A stretch of 64,000 nt of DNA from the NCBI RefSeq assembly GCF_019084045.1, contig NZ_JAHRED010000002.1, forward strand, positions 310,001 through 374,000, written 5' to 3'. Made by a program: the position numbers and the translations under genes. This document shows positions 45,822-54,808 of the stretch, piece after piece. Position 1 is the stretch's first letter. The number at the start of each line of letters is the position of its first letter. The notes under the pieces are model-generated. The model was not told the origin of the DNA. It saw only the letters and a list, made by a program, of their open reading frames with translations, and ran no database searches. Source of the stretch: Paeniglutamicibacter quisquiliarum. GTDB taxonomy: Bacteria; Actinomycetota; Actinomycetes; Actinomycetales; Micrococcaceae.

Positions 45822-46896
45822 GGGGCTGCACCTCCCCGGCCATGACCAGGCCCGGGGCCTCGGCGCGTGCGGGCTTGCCCGAGGCGGTCCGCGGGATCAG
45901 CCCGGTGAACCAGCGCCGCGGCCGGTGTGCAGGCGCCAGGCGGTCAGCGGCCAGGGCCCGCACATCCACCGGCGCCCCGGCCTCCAGTTCCAGCAGCGCC
46001 GAGACCAGGGCGCCGACGGGTCCGCGCGGCAGCCCGAAGACGAGCGCATCGCGCACCCCCGGGATCGAGCGCAGCGCCGCCTCGACCTCTTCGGGAACGA
46101 TTGTCGCCGAGGCGCTCAGGATCGCATCGTCGGCCCTGCCCAGCAGGCGCAGGCGCCCGTCGATGAGTTCGGCGCGGTCGCCGACCGTCGCCCACGCCCC
46201 CTCGCGGCGCAGCGGACCGGGGGAGCCGGCGTAGCCGGACGCGGTGAAGGGGGAGCGGACCCAGACTTCGCCCTGGCGGATTTCCACCTCGACCCCGGGG
46301 AAGGGGCGCAGCCCGTCGCCCTCGTCGCAGGCGACGAAGGACAGCTCGGCCGCTCCGTAGTAGGCGGTCACGCGGATGCCGGCTGCCTCGGCGCGGCGGC
46401 GCAGTTCCGGGTCCAGGTGGGACCCGCCGACCAGTGCCGCGCGCAACCGCGGCGGCGCCCCGGCATCGAGCACGGCCCGCAGCGCCTGCGGGGTGCAGTG
46501 CAGGGCATCGGCATCCGGGGCGTTGCCCGGCACCGGGCGCGGGCCGCCGGACAGCGCGTGGGCGAGGGAGAACAGGGTGAGGGAGGAAGCGGGCGGGGCC
46601 GGGAGCGCCACGGCGTCCCCGCTTCCGGCGCCCAGGAACGCGCCGACCGCGGCGAACGAATCCTCCCACGACGCCGCGCTGCGCAGCACGATCCGCGGGG
46701 CGCCGCTGCTGCCGGAGGTGAGTGTTGCCCAGGCCGTTCCCTCGGGAACCGCCGCGGCCGCGGCGGCCGCGTTGACGGCGTCGCGGTGCGCCGAGGGCCA
46801 CCGGGGATCACCGACGAGGGGGACATCCCCTGCCTCGCGGATCCGTGCGAGCCGCCCGAGCAGGCCGGCTTCCGCGCCGTCCACCGGGATGATCAC
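45811..46896 (-). CDS. Acyl-CoA ligase (adenylate-forming, short MenE-like)
   Basis: A 361-residue ANL-superfamily enzyme. Motifs: TSGSSGAPR (phosphate loop), YYGAAELSFVA, VGDRAELIDGRLRLLGRADD (hinge) and PRTASGKPAR with the catalytic Lys. It lacks most of the usual N-terminal domain, as short actinobacterial MenE proteins do. Activates a carboxylic acid as acyl-CoA; the operon suggests pimelate or a related biotin precursor. The frame runs to 46935, but GTG 46896 gives a GTGA overlap with bioY and has GGAG upstream. Confidence 0.85.
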   Translation of the reverse strand: MIIPVDGAEAGLLGRLARIREAGDVPLVGDPRWPSAHRDAVNAAAAAAAVPEGTAWATLTSGSSGAPRIVLRSAASWEDSFAAVGAFLGAGSGDAVALPAPPASSLTLFSLAHALSGGPRPVPGNAPDADALHCTPQALRAVLDAGAPPRLRAALVGGSHLDPELRRRAEAAGIRVTAYYGAAELSFVACDEGDGLRPFPGVEVEIRQGEVWVRSPFTASGYAGSPGPLRREGAWATVGDRAELIDGRLRLLGRADDAILSASATIVPEEVEAALRSIPGVRDALVFGLPRGPVGALVSALLELEAGAPVDVRALAADRLAPAHRPRRWFTGLIPRTASGKPARAEAPGLVMAGEVQPLAA

Positions 46897-47522
46897 CGGA
46901 CCCGCTCCGGGGCCGGGGCCGGCGTCGAGGCCCACACGCGGGCAAAGGCACGCGGGTAGGCCCGGACCAGCGTCATGACGATGACGGTGGCGGTCACTGC
47001 CTTGATCAGGTCGCCCGGGATGAAGGCGAGGCTCATCATCACCGTCTCGCCCAGCGGCAGGCGTGTCACCATGCTCTGCACGGGAATCCCGATCGCATAG
47101 ATCACCAGGATGCCGCCGGTGAGCATGCCGGCAAGCGTGCGCCAGCCCACGGGCTTGCGTCCTCCCGCATGCACGACCAGGCCGATGACGAAGGCACCAA
47201 CGATCCAGCCCAGCAGGTAGCCGGCCGATGGGCCGAAGAACACGCCGATGCCGCCGCGGCCGCCTGCCAGCAGGGGCAGGCCGATCGCGACCAGCGCCAT
47301 CAGCACGGCCATCGACAGGGCGCCGAGCCGCGGTCCGAGAATGGCGCCGGCGAGCATCACGCCGAGCGTCTGGACGGTGATCGGGACGCCGCCGGCGACG
47401 CTGAAGCCGCCCGGCAGCCCCAGCACGGCGACCACCGCGGCGAAGACTGCGACCCGCGCAAGGCCGGTGGCGTCAAGCTGCCGGGTGCCGCCTCGTATCG
47501 AGAGGGGAGAAGGATTGGTCAT
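46893..47522 (-). CDS. bioY: Biotin-specific ECF transporter S component
   Basis: A 209-residue, six-helix BioY protein with the conserved GGVPITVQTLGVMLAG and FFGPSAGYLLGW blocks that form the biotin site. It captures biotin for BioMN. First gene of the operon; AAGGA precedes the ATG, and two BioQ-like palindromes lie 27-54 bp upstream. Confidence 0.95.
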   Translation of the reverse strand: MTNPSPLSIRGGTRQLDATGLARVAVFAAVVAVLGLPGGFSVAGGVPITVQTLGVMLAGAILGPRLGALSMAVLMALVAIGLPLLAGGRGGIGVFFGPSAGYLLGWIVGAFVIGLVVHAGGRKPVGWRTLAGMLTGGILVIYAIGIPVQSMVTRLPLGETVMMSLAFIPGDLIKAVTATVIVMTLVRAYPRAFARVWASTPAPAPERVR

Positions 47523-47548
47523 GGGAGATTCCTTACGCGCAGCATGTT

Positions 47549-47576
47549 TGAACGGCGTTCAATTGAACAGTGTTCA
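47549..47576 (-). promoter_or_regulatory. Two BioQ-like operators upstream of bioY
   Basis: TGAACGGCGTTCA at 47549-47561 and TGAACAGTGTTCA at 47564-47576, both TGAAC-n3-GTTCA palindromes with centres 15 bp apart. They resemble the TGAAC-n3-GTTAC sites of the TetR-type biotin repressor BioQ in corynebacteria. A TATAGT box (47578-47583, minus strand) lies just upstream, so a bound repressor would cover the start of transcription. Confidence 0.75.
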
Positions 47577-48040
47577 CTATAGTGATGCCGTCGCCAAAGC
47601 CAAAGCACTCGAAGTCACATTTCGTGAAACCGCCATTCCACCGGCCGTGCCCACCGTTGGCGGCCTCTGGCCGTCGGATACTCCCGCGCGGGGCCGCAGC
47701 AAATGCAGTGGGCCCGGCGTCGCCAGAAGTCAGGGACTGTTGTCCGCGTCAGGCCGGTGTCCGTTGGCTGTGGGGGAGTGGCCCCCACCCGTCCGAGGCC
47801 ACGGCAAAGGAATCGGGGTCAAGCGCTCACTGTCGATTACTTGTCATTCATGGTGGCTCCGACACGAGCGGCTCGGCCCGTTGCCCTTCCGGCGGGCATC
47901 AGGAAGGTCATTGTTTCAGGACAACTCCAAAGAACATGGCCGACAACCATCACTACCCGACGGACGGCAGATGGTCCCGGTGAAGGCGTTGAAGGCCCAT
48001 TGCTGTCGCGCCGCCGGCGTTGATTGATAGGATCCTGAGC
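47577..48040. other. Intergenic stretch between bioY and the GNAT gene
   Basis: About 460 bp. Apart from the bioY promoter at its left end and TAGGAT at 48028 (seven bases before ATG 48041), I see nothing. Open frames here have no family resemblance and poor codon pattern. Confidence 0.45.
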
Positions 48041-48559
48041 ATGTCCAGCCCGCCCGCCGTCAGGCTTCGTTCCCGTTCTGAGGACGACATTGACGTCTTA
48101 TTCCGAATTGCCGACGATCTGGCCACTTGGGAGGAACGGAGCGCGGCATCGCCTGCGCCGCTGACTAGGGAAGCCTTCAGGAGCCGGCTGAAGCAGGGCG
48201 AAGCCGACGACGCAGGCAAGGACGTGCGTTTCGTGATCGATGTGGACGGCGCCGCCGTCGGCAGTGTTTCGCTTTTCGAGTTCGACGAGCTCGCCCGCCA
48301 CGCAGAAGTCGGAATCGCGTTGGTTCCAGAAGCTCGCGGAAAAGGCATCGGGAGCGCCGCCATCTCACAAATCGTTGAGTTTGCCTTCGTGCGCTGCAAC
48401 CTGCGCCGAGTCCACCTGCAAGTGATCGAGTCCAACCTTGGCGCGATCCGTGCCTATGAGAAGGAGGGATTCGTGATCGAGGGTCGTCAGCGCCAGCACG
48501 CCTGGGTTCGCGGAAAGTACGAGGATATCGTCATTATGGGGTTGCTACGCTCGGCGTAG
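48041..48559 (+). CDS. GNAT-family N-acetyltransferase
   Basis: A 172-residue acetyltransferase like the RimJ/RimL or SpeG branch. The acetyl-CoA loop is VPEARGKGIGSAAI, followed by RRVHLQVIESNLGAIRAYEKEGF. Substrate unknown. ATG 48041 follows TAGGAT by seven bases (leaderless); a TTG at 48020 is in frame but less likely. Confidence 0.88.
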   Translation: MSSPPAVRLRSRSEDDIDVLFRIADDLATWEERSAASPAPLTREAFRSRLKQGEADDAGKDVRFVIDVDGAAVGSVSLFEFDELARHAEVGIALVPEARGKGIGSAAISQIVEFAFVRCNLRRVHLQVIESNLGAIRAYEKEGFVIEGRQRQHAWVRGKYEDIVIMGLLRSA

Positions 48560-48738
48560 CGATTTCACAATCCGGGAGAGGTTCGCCACCCCCCTCCGGG
48601 GCTGAGCGTCGCCGCGCGAAACCTTTCCGAACCCTCGCTACGTCGCGGCGGGCACGATCCTGTCATGGGAACCCGGCACCACAGGATCGGAGTGCAGGTT
48701 GGGCACCGGCGGCAAGGGTTCGCCGTCCCGGCACCGCT

Positions 48739-49536
48739 TTATCGGGTCAGTTTCTTCAGGCCCTTCTTCGGCGGCACCCGCACAGGATGGGGCCAACGGG
48801 GGCTCAGGGTATCGCCCAGAGTGGTGCCCCGAAGCTTGCGTCCGAACATGGGCAGTACCCACTCGGTGACCCACACCCGGTGTTCCCGTGCCCGTTGCCG
48901 CACGCCGCGCGGTGCCTTGCGTTTGTCCCGATGCGTGATGCCGTGCGGCACCTCGAGGACATCCAGGACCCTCGCTGCCATGTATTTGTGCCCGGCCTTG
49001 GACATGTGCAGCCGGTCGGGCCCCCACATGCGGGAATTCGCATAGGCCGTGAACGAGGCGTAATCAACCAATACGGCGCCGTACTTCGCGGCGATGAGCC
49101 GGACGCCGTCGTTGTAGGCATGGTTCTTGCGGCGCAAGGGCCCCAAAATGGGCGAGACCTCCACGTCGTAACCGGTAAAGAGCACCAGCGTTGCGCCCGT
49201 CTGCGCCAGCCGACTGACCAAGAATTCGTACTCGGCCAAGATGTCGGCGATCTTCGTCCCAAGGTCCATGACGTCGTTGCCGCCGGCATACAGCGTGATG
49301 AGCGTTGGCTCCATCGCGATGGCTGGCTCCAGCTGCTCCGCGATGATGTGCCGAAGCCTCTTGCTGCGGATGGCGAGATTCGCATACTCCCAACCCGGAC
49401 TGTCGCAGGCGAGAGCCTCGGCTAGCCTGTCGGCCCAGCCCCGGACGCCATTGGGCCGCCGTTTGCTGCCATCTCCGACTCCCTCCGTGAAGGAATCTCC
49501 CACAGCAACATAGCGGCCCGGTCCACGATCAATCAT
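48739..49536 (-). CDS. SGNH/GDSL hydrolase
   Basis: A 265-residue esterase-type hydrolase. Block I is AVGDSFTEGVGD with the Ser nucleophile, block III is YAGGNDVMD, and the Asp-x-x-His pair is in GPDRLHMS. No signal peptide. The C-terminal ~60 residues are very basic, which could bind nucleic acid or membrane. Substrate unknown. Confidence 0.9.
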   Translation of the reverse strand: MIDRGPGRYVAVGDSFTEGVGDGSKRRPNGVRGWADRLAEALACDSPGWEYANLAIRSKRLRHIIAEQLEPAIAMEPTLITLYAGGNDVMDLGTKIADILAEYEFLVSRLAQTGATLVLFTGYDVEVSPILGPLRRKNHAYNDGVRLIAAKYGAVLVDYASFTAYANSRMWGPDRLHMSKAGHKYMAARVLDVLEVPHGITHRDKRKAPRGVRQRAREHRVWVTEWVLPMFGRKLRGTTLGDTLSPRWPHPVRVPPKKGLKKLTR

Positions 49537-49904
49537 GAGAAACTAAATGGCTTCCCGTCTCGATTGCGAGGCATGGGGCGGCAGGAGGGGCTCGTCCGCG
49601 CGCACCGGAACCGAAGAGTTCGGCTCGTGAGCAACTTCCGATTGTGGCGTCCCTATGAACGGGACCCTCGACTGGGCTACGGCCGGCTCCGCCAGATTGG
49701 TCGCAAAAAGGGGTTGCCCGCCGTTGTGCCAACCTCGAAGCGGCCCGGCAATATCAGGCCCGGGGGAGTAGGACGGGACCGGGCAATTGGCCAGGCAGGC
49801 CCTCGGAGCTGCCTCCGTGTCGAAACCACCCACCTCATGGCGCATTTGTGCCAGCCTGAGCACAAGCGCTGGGCCAGGATTGCGCGCGCCGGTAACCGAA
49901 ATTG
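49537..49904. other. Gap with only doubtful open frames
   Basis: Both strands are open for 120-130 codons. The minus-strand frame (49543-49908) begins with ATG overlapping the glycosyltransferase stop, but its product has no recognisable fold and a random-looking composition. I do not call a gene. Confidence 0.4.
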
Positions 49905-51050
49905 TCATCGGCTTCCTCGCGCGCCCGCCGGAATCCGCGGGTGCTCTTCAATGGCCTGGGTGTAGAGATTCATCAGCTGCTCACACACAACCTGCCAGCT
50001 GCGGCCTTGTACTTGCTGGAAGGCCGAGGCCGCGAAGGCCGCACGTTTGGCGTCGTCGCCGATGAGGTCCATCGCGTAATCACGCAACTGGGCCAGATTT
50101 CCCGGTGCGTAAAGCCAGCCCGTGCGGGAGGAATCCACGAGATCCACGGGGCCGCCGCGCCCGGTGGCCACGACGGGGACGCCCGATGCCATGGCCTCCT
50201 GGATTGTCTGGCAAAAGGTTTCGAGTTCGCCCGGATGCACAAACAGGTCAAAGGAGGCCATGGCGGCGGCCAGCTCCTCACCGCCAAGGAATCCGGTGAA
50301 GTATGCGTCCGGAAGAAGGGATTCGAGCGTTTCCCGCTGCGGTCCGTCGCCGACGATGACCAGCCGGGTGTTGGGGATCCCGGCCAGGACAGCCAGGTCC
50401 TCCACCTGCTTTTCGAGGGCCAGGCGCCCTACGTAGCCAATGATTTTTTGTCCCTGGGGCGCGACCGTGTCACGGAAGCCGGGGCTGCGCTTGTCAGGGT
50501 GGAAGCGGTCGGTATCCACACCACGGCGCCACAACTCCAACCTCGGAATGCCGTGGCCCTGCAGTTTCTGCAGTGAGTCGCTCGAGGGAACGAGTGTTTT
50601 CGTCGCTGCCACGTGAATCCGTTTCACCCTCTGCCATGCCCAATTTTCCAGGAATGGCATGCCGTAGCGAGCTGCATATCCGGGAACGTCTGTTTGGTAG
50701 ACAGCTACCGTGGGAATGCCCAAGGCCGCCGCGGCCCGGACGGCTCGCCAGCCCAGGACAAAGGGCGATGCCAAGTGGACAACGTCGGGATTGAACTCAG
50801 CCAGCAGCGTCTTCACCCGAACCACCCCACCGATGGCAACCCGGATGTTCCGGTAACCGGCCAGGGGGACGGCGGGCAGCCGCCTGACGGTTGCACCTTC
50901 CATCGTAGGAGGCGCATTCTCCAGCGTCGACGGGGCGATGACCAAGACCTGGTCCCCGCGCGCATCCAGATGCTGCAAGACTTTCAGCAGCGAATGGGTG
51001 ACTCCGTTCATCTCGGGAAAGAACGATTCAGCAACTATGGCAACCTTCAC
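49905..51050 (-). CDS. Glycosyltransferase family 4 (GDP-mannose-dependent mannosyltransferase-like)
   Basis: A 381-residue GT-B enzyme. N-terminal domain: IVAESFFPEMNGVTHSLLKV and DVVHLASPFVLGWRA; C-terminal domain: GYVGRLALEKQVEDLA, VIVGDGPQRE and the donor-binding HPGELETFCQTIQEAMASG with the EX7E motif. It resembles the actinobacterial MgtA/PimB group acting on lipid-linked acceptors. Start is GTG; donor and acceptor not proven. Confidence 0.9.
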   Translation of the reverse strand: MKVAIVAESFFPEMNGVTHSLLKVLQHLDARGDQVLVIAPSTLENAPPTMEGATVRRLPAVPLAGYRNIRVAIGGVVRVKTLLAEFNPDVVHLASPFVLGWRAVRAAAALGIPTVAVYQTDVPGYAARYGMPFLENWAWQRVKRIHVAATKTLVPSSDSLQKLQGHGIPRLELWRRGVDTDRFHPDKRSPGFRDTVAPQGQKIIGYVGRLALEKQVEDLAVLAGIPNTRLVIVGDGPQRETLESLLPDAYFTGFLGGEELAAAMASFDLFVHPGELETFCQTIQEAMASGVPVVATGRGGPVDLVDSSRTGWLYAPGNLAQLRDYAMDLIGDDAKRAAFAASAFQQVQGRSWQVVCEQLMNLYTQAIEEHPRIPAGARGSR

Positions 51051-51195
51051 GCCTCAACCATGGCCGCCGAAGGTTGCCGCAGGGCGCAACTTCAGGAACA
51101 CGGCGGTGAAGAGTGGGTTAACGGCTGCGTGCAGAGCTTCACTGACTCACTTCTTGGGCTTACCACGCGGTCGGTTGGCGCAGGACGCCAGCGCC

Positions 51196-51558
51196 CTATT
51201 GCCTGTTGGCGTCGATTTCTCGCATATGTACGCGAACAAGATCTGCGACCAGGCGACCGGGCAGGGTCTTGTCCAGCGTGAACTGGATCGAGTGTTCGGT
51301 GGTCTTGTAGTCCTTGAGCTGGTCCTTCAGCTCCTCGATCGCCCATGACGAGGGGTAGAAACTCATGTGCTTCTTGGATGCGGTGAAGTACACGAGTGCC
51401 CGGTTCCTGTATTTGAGAGTCGGCATCCCATAACTTATGGTCTCTTCGGTGTCCGGCACGAGCTGTGTTACGAGCGCGCGGATCCGGTCGAGTTCTGCCC
51501 GATACGCGTGGTCGAGCGCATTGAGATACTCTTCGACGCTCTTCGCTTTTTCACCCAT
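51196..51558 (-). CDS. DUF1801 family protein (YdhG-like)
   Basis: A 120-residue protein with the DUF1801 layout: VEEYLNALDHAYRAELDRIR, ETISYGMPTLKY, LVYFTASKKHMSFYP. Some members act as iron-binding frataxin-like proteins; function here unknown. TACACT lies six bases before the ATG (leaderless pattern). Confidence 0.88.
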   Translation of the reverse strand: MGEKAKSVEEYLNALDHAYRAELDRIRALVTQLVPDTEETISYGMPTLKYRNRALVYFTASKKHMSFYPSSWAIEELKDQLKDYKTTEHSIQFTLDKTLPGRLVADLVRVHMREIDANRQ

Positions 51559-51951
51559 GGCACGAGTGTATCGCCGGCCACCGTCCCGCTTCGCTCGGCC
51601 ACCGGTTCATCAGAACTGTGCCGTCGGGTAGGTAGAAAAATGGCCGACAAACCGGCTCGCCGATCGGAGGGGCGGGTAGCGTCGTTCTTGGTCTGCGTTT
51701 CGATCCTCTCCGGCTCGGCCCGGCACAGAAATCCAAAGTCTCTTACACCCCGAAAGTCGCTACCGGAGGGATTCCGCACCAGACAAATCTGAATGCGTCA
51801 ATCACGAACTCGGAGGCGCTACCCCGGTGGGCTCGAGGCCCGTTATCCCCGCCACCGGGCGCTCGAGGGGCCGTGAATGGCGGTGTGGGCCACGAATGGC
51901 GTTTGATCGGCCGGTGCGATGCGCGGTGTCCGCGTCCCGCAAACCGCATGC
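51559..51951. other. Gene-poor gap
   Basis: About 390 bp with no recognisable gene, hairpin or repeat; it holds the likely DUF1801 promoter at 51565-51570. Confidence 0.4.
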
Positions 51952-52551
51952 TTACCGGGCAATCGCGGAGATTGCCGCGTGGGGCCGGTCGCCTGGATCC
52001 TGGCGTGCTTCGGTATGTGTCACTTCGAACCCGGCGTCATGCAGCAGGCTACTCATCTGATCTACCGACCAGTAGTACGCCGGGGTAACAGCATGGTCGA
52101 GCGGTTCTGCGGGCCCGCCATCGAAAAAGCCTACGAGCAGGTGCCCTTGAGGCGAAAGAACGCGCGCGAACTCGGAGAGAACGGGCGGCAAGTCCGCTGG
52201 GGGCAGGTGAATGAGTGAATACCAGGCGAGCACTCCGTTCAGGCTTCCATCGGCTTCGTCGAGGGCGCGCAGCGAGGATACCTGGAATGGCACCTCGGGG
52301 AAGCGAAGACGGGCACTTTCAACGAATTCGGGTACGAGATCAATGCCTGAGATGTCTGCACCCCGTTTATGCAGAAAGTCAGTCCAATGTCCTGGTCCGC
52401 ATCCGGCGTCGATGATACGGCCGCTAATCTGCTGAGCCCAATGCTCAATGCGGTTCCGATCCGGCTCAGGCATGTCATCGATTGCCCCAAGGATGGCCGT
52501 GTACTCGGACGCTCGAGCGGCGTAAGCCTGCTGAACTTGGGAGTCAGTCAT
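51952..52551 (-). CDS. Class I SAM-dependent methyltransferase
   Basis: A 199-residue methyltransferase. The SAM-binding motif I is IIDAGCGPGHWTD, the acidic loop is GIDLVPEFVESAR, and motif IV is VLAWYSLIHLPP. Small-molecule substrate unknown. TAGGCT lies seven bases before the ATG. Confidence 0.9.
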   Translation of the reverse strand: MTDSQVQQAYAARASEYTAILGAIDDMPEPDRNRIEHWAQQISGRIIDAGCGPGHWTDFLHKRGADISGIDLVPEFVESARLRFPEVPFQVSSLRALDEADGSLNGVLAWYSLIHLPPADLPPVLSEFARVLSPQGHLLVGFFDGGPAEPLDHAVTPAYYWSVDQMSSLLHDAGFEVTHTEARQDPGDRPHAAISAIAR

Positions 52552-52863
52552 GTAAATAAGCCTAGAGACTCGCTAGCGCGACCGTTGGCGCGACATGCTC
52601 AAGCGTCGTCCCGAAAGGCGGGGCCCGTATAGGTAGCAGAGGCACAGTCCCGTAAGTGGTTCGCTGACCGGATGGCAGATTCATTGCGTTCCGTAGCCCG
52701 AAACTCGGAACATGCTCCATTCCAAAAGAGGAACCTTCATCGGACACTTTCCTGCTTCTATCCCGGCTCCTCGTTCCCGGTGCGGTGATCATGGCCAATT
52801 GTGGGTCCGCACGGCCTACATTGGAACCAGGCACGGCCCGGCACGGCGAGAAGACGAGGACAA
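52552..52863. other. Intergenic stretch upstream of the DUF4240 gene
   Basis: About 310 bp. It holds the methyltransferase promoter (52559-52564, minus strand) and presumably that of the following gene; nothing else stands out. Confidence 0.4.
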
Positions 52864-54207
52864 ATGAAAGCATCCAAGCTAGCCATCTACCTGGACGACG
52901 AGGACAAAGGGTTTTGGGATTTTGACGAATCCGGGCCTCTGGATCTGAGCCATCTGGCCGAGTTGGGTCCCCTGTGGGCCGTCAGTGCGCCGCATGCCAA
53001 AGTCACCAGCTTGCCCGCAGGGTACGACTGGTCAACCGTCACATCGGTGGGCATTCGATGGCATGGATGTTGGGCACCGGTGCTTCAACAGCAGCAGGTC
53101 GGGGACATCTGGATTTCACACGCCACCCAGCAGGCATTGTCCCAATTGGACCGGAAGCTCACCCACGAAAGGTATGAAGGAGGGGCACACCTGGAAAGGC
53201 CATCGCTGTCCGCGGACGATGCCTGGTTCATGCCCAGGTTCGAGGCCGAGCGCGTCACCATCGACACCTGCGCCGTAGCCGATTTCGCCAGCGCCGGACC
53301 GTTCACCTCCATTGGACATCTCTCATTCTCGGACGTCGCGGCGGTGCGCAACTTGGCGCAGCTGTCCCGGCAAGGCCACCTGGAAGTCCTGTTCCTCCAG
53401 GACACCAAGGTCCTTGACCCCGAGACCTTCTGGGACATCCAGGCCACGCGCGTCGTCGTCCATGGCATCAACCACGCGAACGTCCAGTGGTTCTACGACA
53501 TCTGGCCCGATCGCCCGGACAACTGGTTCGAGCGCTTCCGCATCACCGGGTGCCTGGCAGATGACCTGTACCCCCAGGGAAACATCGAGGATCCCTTCGA
53601 GGGCTACAATTACCATCCAGACCTCGACGAGGAGGAACCATGGTTCGGGGCACTCGAATTCGACGTTGAGCCCATGCCCCGCACATCGATCACCGAGCCA
53701 AGGTTCTGGCAGATCATCGACCAGGCGCATGAATCCTGCGACGGAGGTGCCGAAGAGTTCGCCGAGGCCCTACGCGAAGGACTGCGTCAGTCCGACCAAC
53801 AGGAAGTCGTGGCCTTCGACCAGCTGTACGCCCTCAAGACCCAAGCCCTGTACTCATGGGAGCTGTGGGGCGTGGCGTACCTGCTGCTAGGCGGGTGCAG
53901 CGACGATGAGTTCACGGACCTGCGCACCTGGATCGTGGCACAGGGCCGGGACTTCTACCTCTCCTGCCGCAAGGACCCCACCATGCTGGCCAACGGACAA
54001 CTCAAGGACCCCACCGAGGTGATGGACGCCGAAGAGGTCCGGTACGTCCCCGATGAGATCTTCATGGAAATGACCGGCACCTCGATCGAGGAACAGTATC
54101 CCGACCAGCCATCGGCATCGATGGCCGGACAGGCCCCGGCCGGGGTGCCGTGGGACGACTATCCAGACAGGCTGGAAGCTCGCTTCCCCCAGGTCCAGGC
54201 GCTTTGA
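52864..54207 (+). CDS. DUF4240 domain protein with a long N-terminal extension
   Basis: A 447-residue, acidic, soluble protein. The part from about residue 280 (RFWQIIDQAHESCDGGAEEF to GRDFYLSCRKDPTML) matches DUF4240, seen in actinobacterial proteins of unknown function. The first ~270 residues look like leucine-rich-repeat-like alternation (IGHLSFSDVAAVRNLAQLSR, LEVLFLQDTKVL) but I do not recognise a family. ATG 52864 is taken as start, with AGGAC just upstream. Function unknown. Confidence 0.75.
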   Translation: MKASKLAIYLDDEDKGFWDFDESGPLDLSHLAELGPLWAVSAPHAKVTSLPAGYDWSTVTSVGIRWHGCWAPVLQQQQVGDIWISHATQQALSQLDRKLTHERYEGGAHLERPSLSADDAWFMPRFEAERVTIDTCAVADFASAGPFTSIGHLSFSDVAAVRNLAQLSRQGHLEVLFLQDTKVLDPETFWDIQATRVVVHGINHANVQWFYDIWPDRPDNWFERFRITGCLADDLYPQGNIEDPFEGYNYHPDLDEEEPWFGALEFDVEPMPRTSITEPRFWQIIDQAHESCDGGAEEFAEALREGLRQSDQQEVVAFDQLYALKTQALYSWELWGVAYLLLGGCSDDEFTDLRTWIVAQGRDFYLSCRKDPTMLANGQLKDPTEVMDAEEVRYVPDEIFMEMTGTSIEEQYPDQPSASMAGQAPAGVPWDDYPDRLEARFPQVQAL

Positions 54208-54808
54208 ACGTAGCGACTCGTGCCTGTTGGTCCAGCAGGCAGACCGATCTCCTTCTTGGGATGGCGGCTCCGGCGTCCCGAAAGCCGAGCCAGATGACAC
54301 AGGTCTTTGCTGCCGAATCAGTGGCGTCGTCCCGCAAGGGGCTTGTCCGGTTTGGCATTTCGGACCGTTCCGTAAGGGGGTCGATGACCGGTGGCCAGAC
54401 TGGGTAGGCGAACGTATGAAGTTCAACGTGTGGCCGGTCCGCAAGCGGAACCCTCAGCGGGACGTCACTCAGGCGGCAGAGATCTGGGCCAGCATTACAG
54501 CCGGACGGCGGGCGGCTGACAAGAGTGCTTTGGCCCGGTTCTCCCCGTCGGGCATCAGCCGGACGGACCGCGAGCCCGAATGCATCCCCGCTGGCCCTGA
54601 GCCGATCGCGGTCAGGACGGCTCGGGCTCGGTGGTGCCCGCCCTTGGGAAACTACGGGGACCGCCACGCCAGGTTGGCAATCCAAGCCAACAAAACCGTC
54701 GTGAGAGCATTGGAGGGATTCAACGTTTCCTTGACTTGCACAATGCTTGCCATTCACATGGGCGCTTGGAATCCTTGGAATCTTTACTGGAAGATCAGGT
54801 GGTATCCG
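54208..54808. other. 600-bp stretch without a convincing gene
   Basis: Long frames exist on both strands, one joined in frame to the membrane protein that follows, but they lack hydrophobic patterning, conserved motifs or a plausible start. They may be gene remnants. Confidence 0.45.

Noticed and set aside
49543-49908. Minus-strand frame overlapping the glycosyltransferase stop by ATGA
   Set aside because: The overlap looks like coupling, but the translated product lacks any motif or hydrophobic pattern, and the plus strand is open too. Kept as a doubtful gap.
54227-54808. N-terminal extension of the membrane protein at 54809
   Set aside because: In frame but polar, with no family resemblance or ribosome-binding site; ATG 54809 starts just before the first membrane segment.
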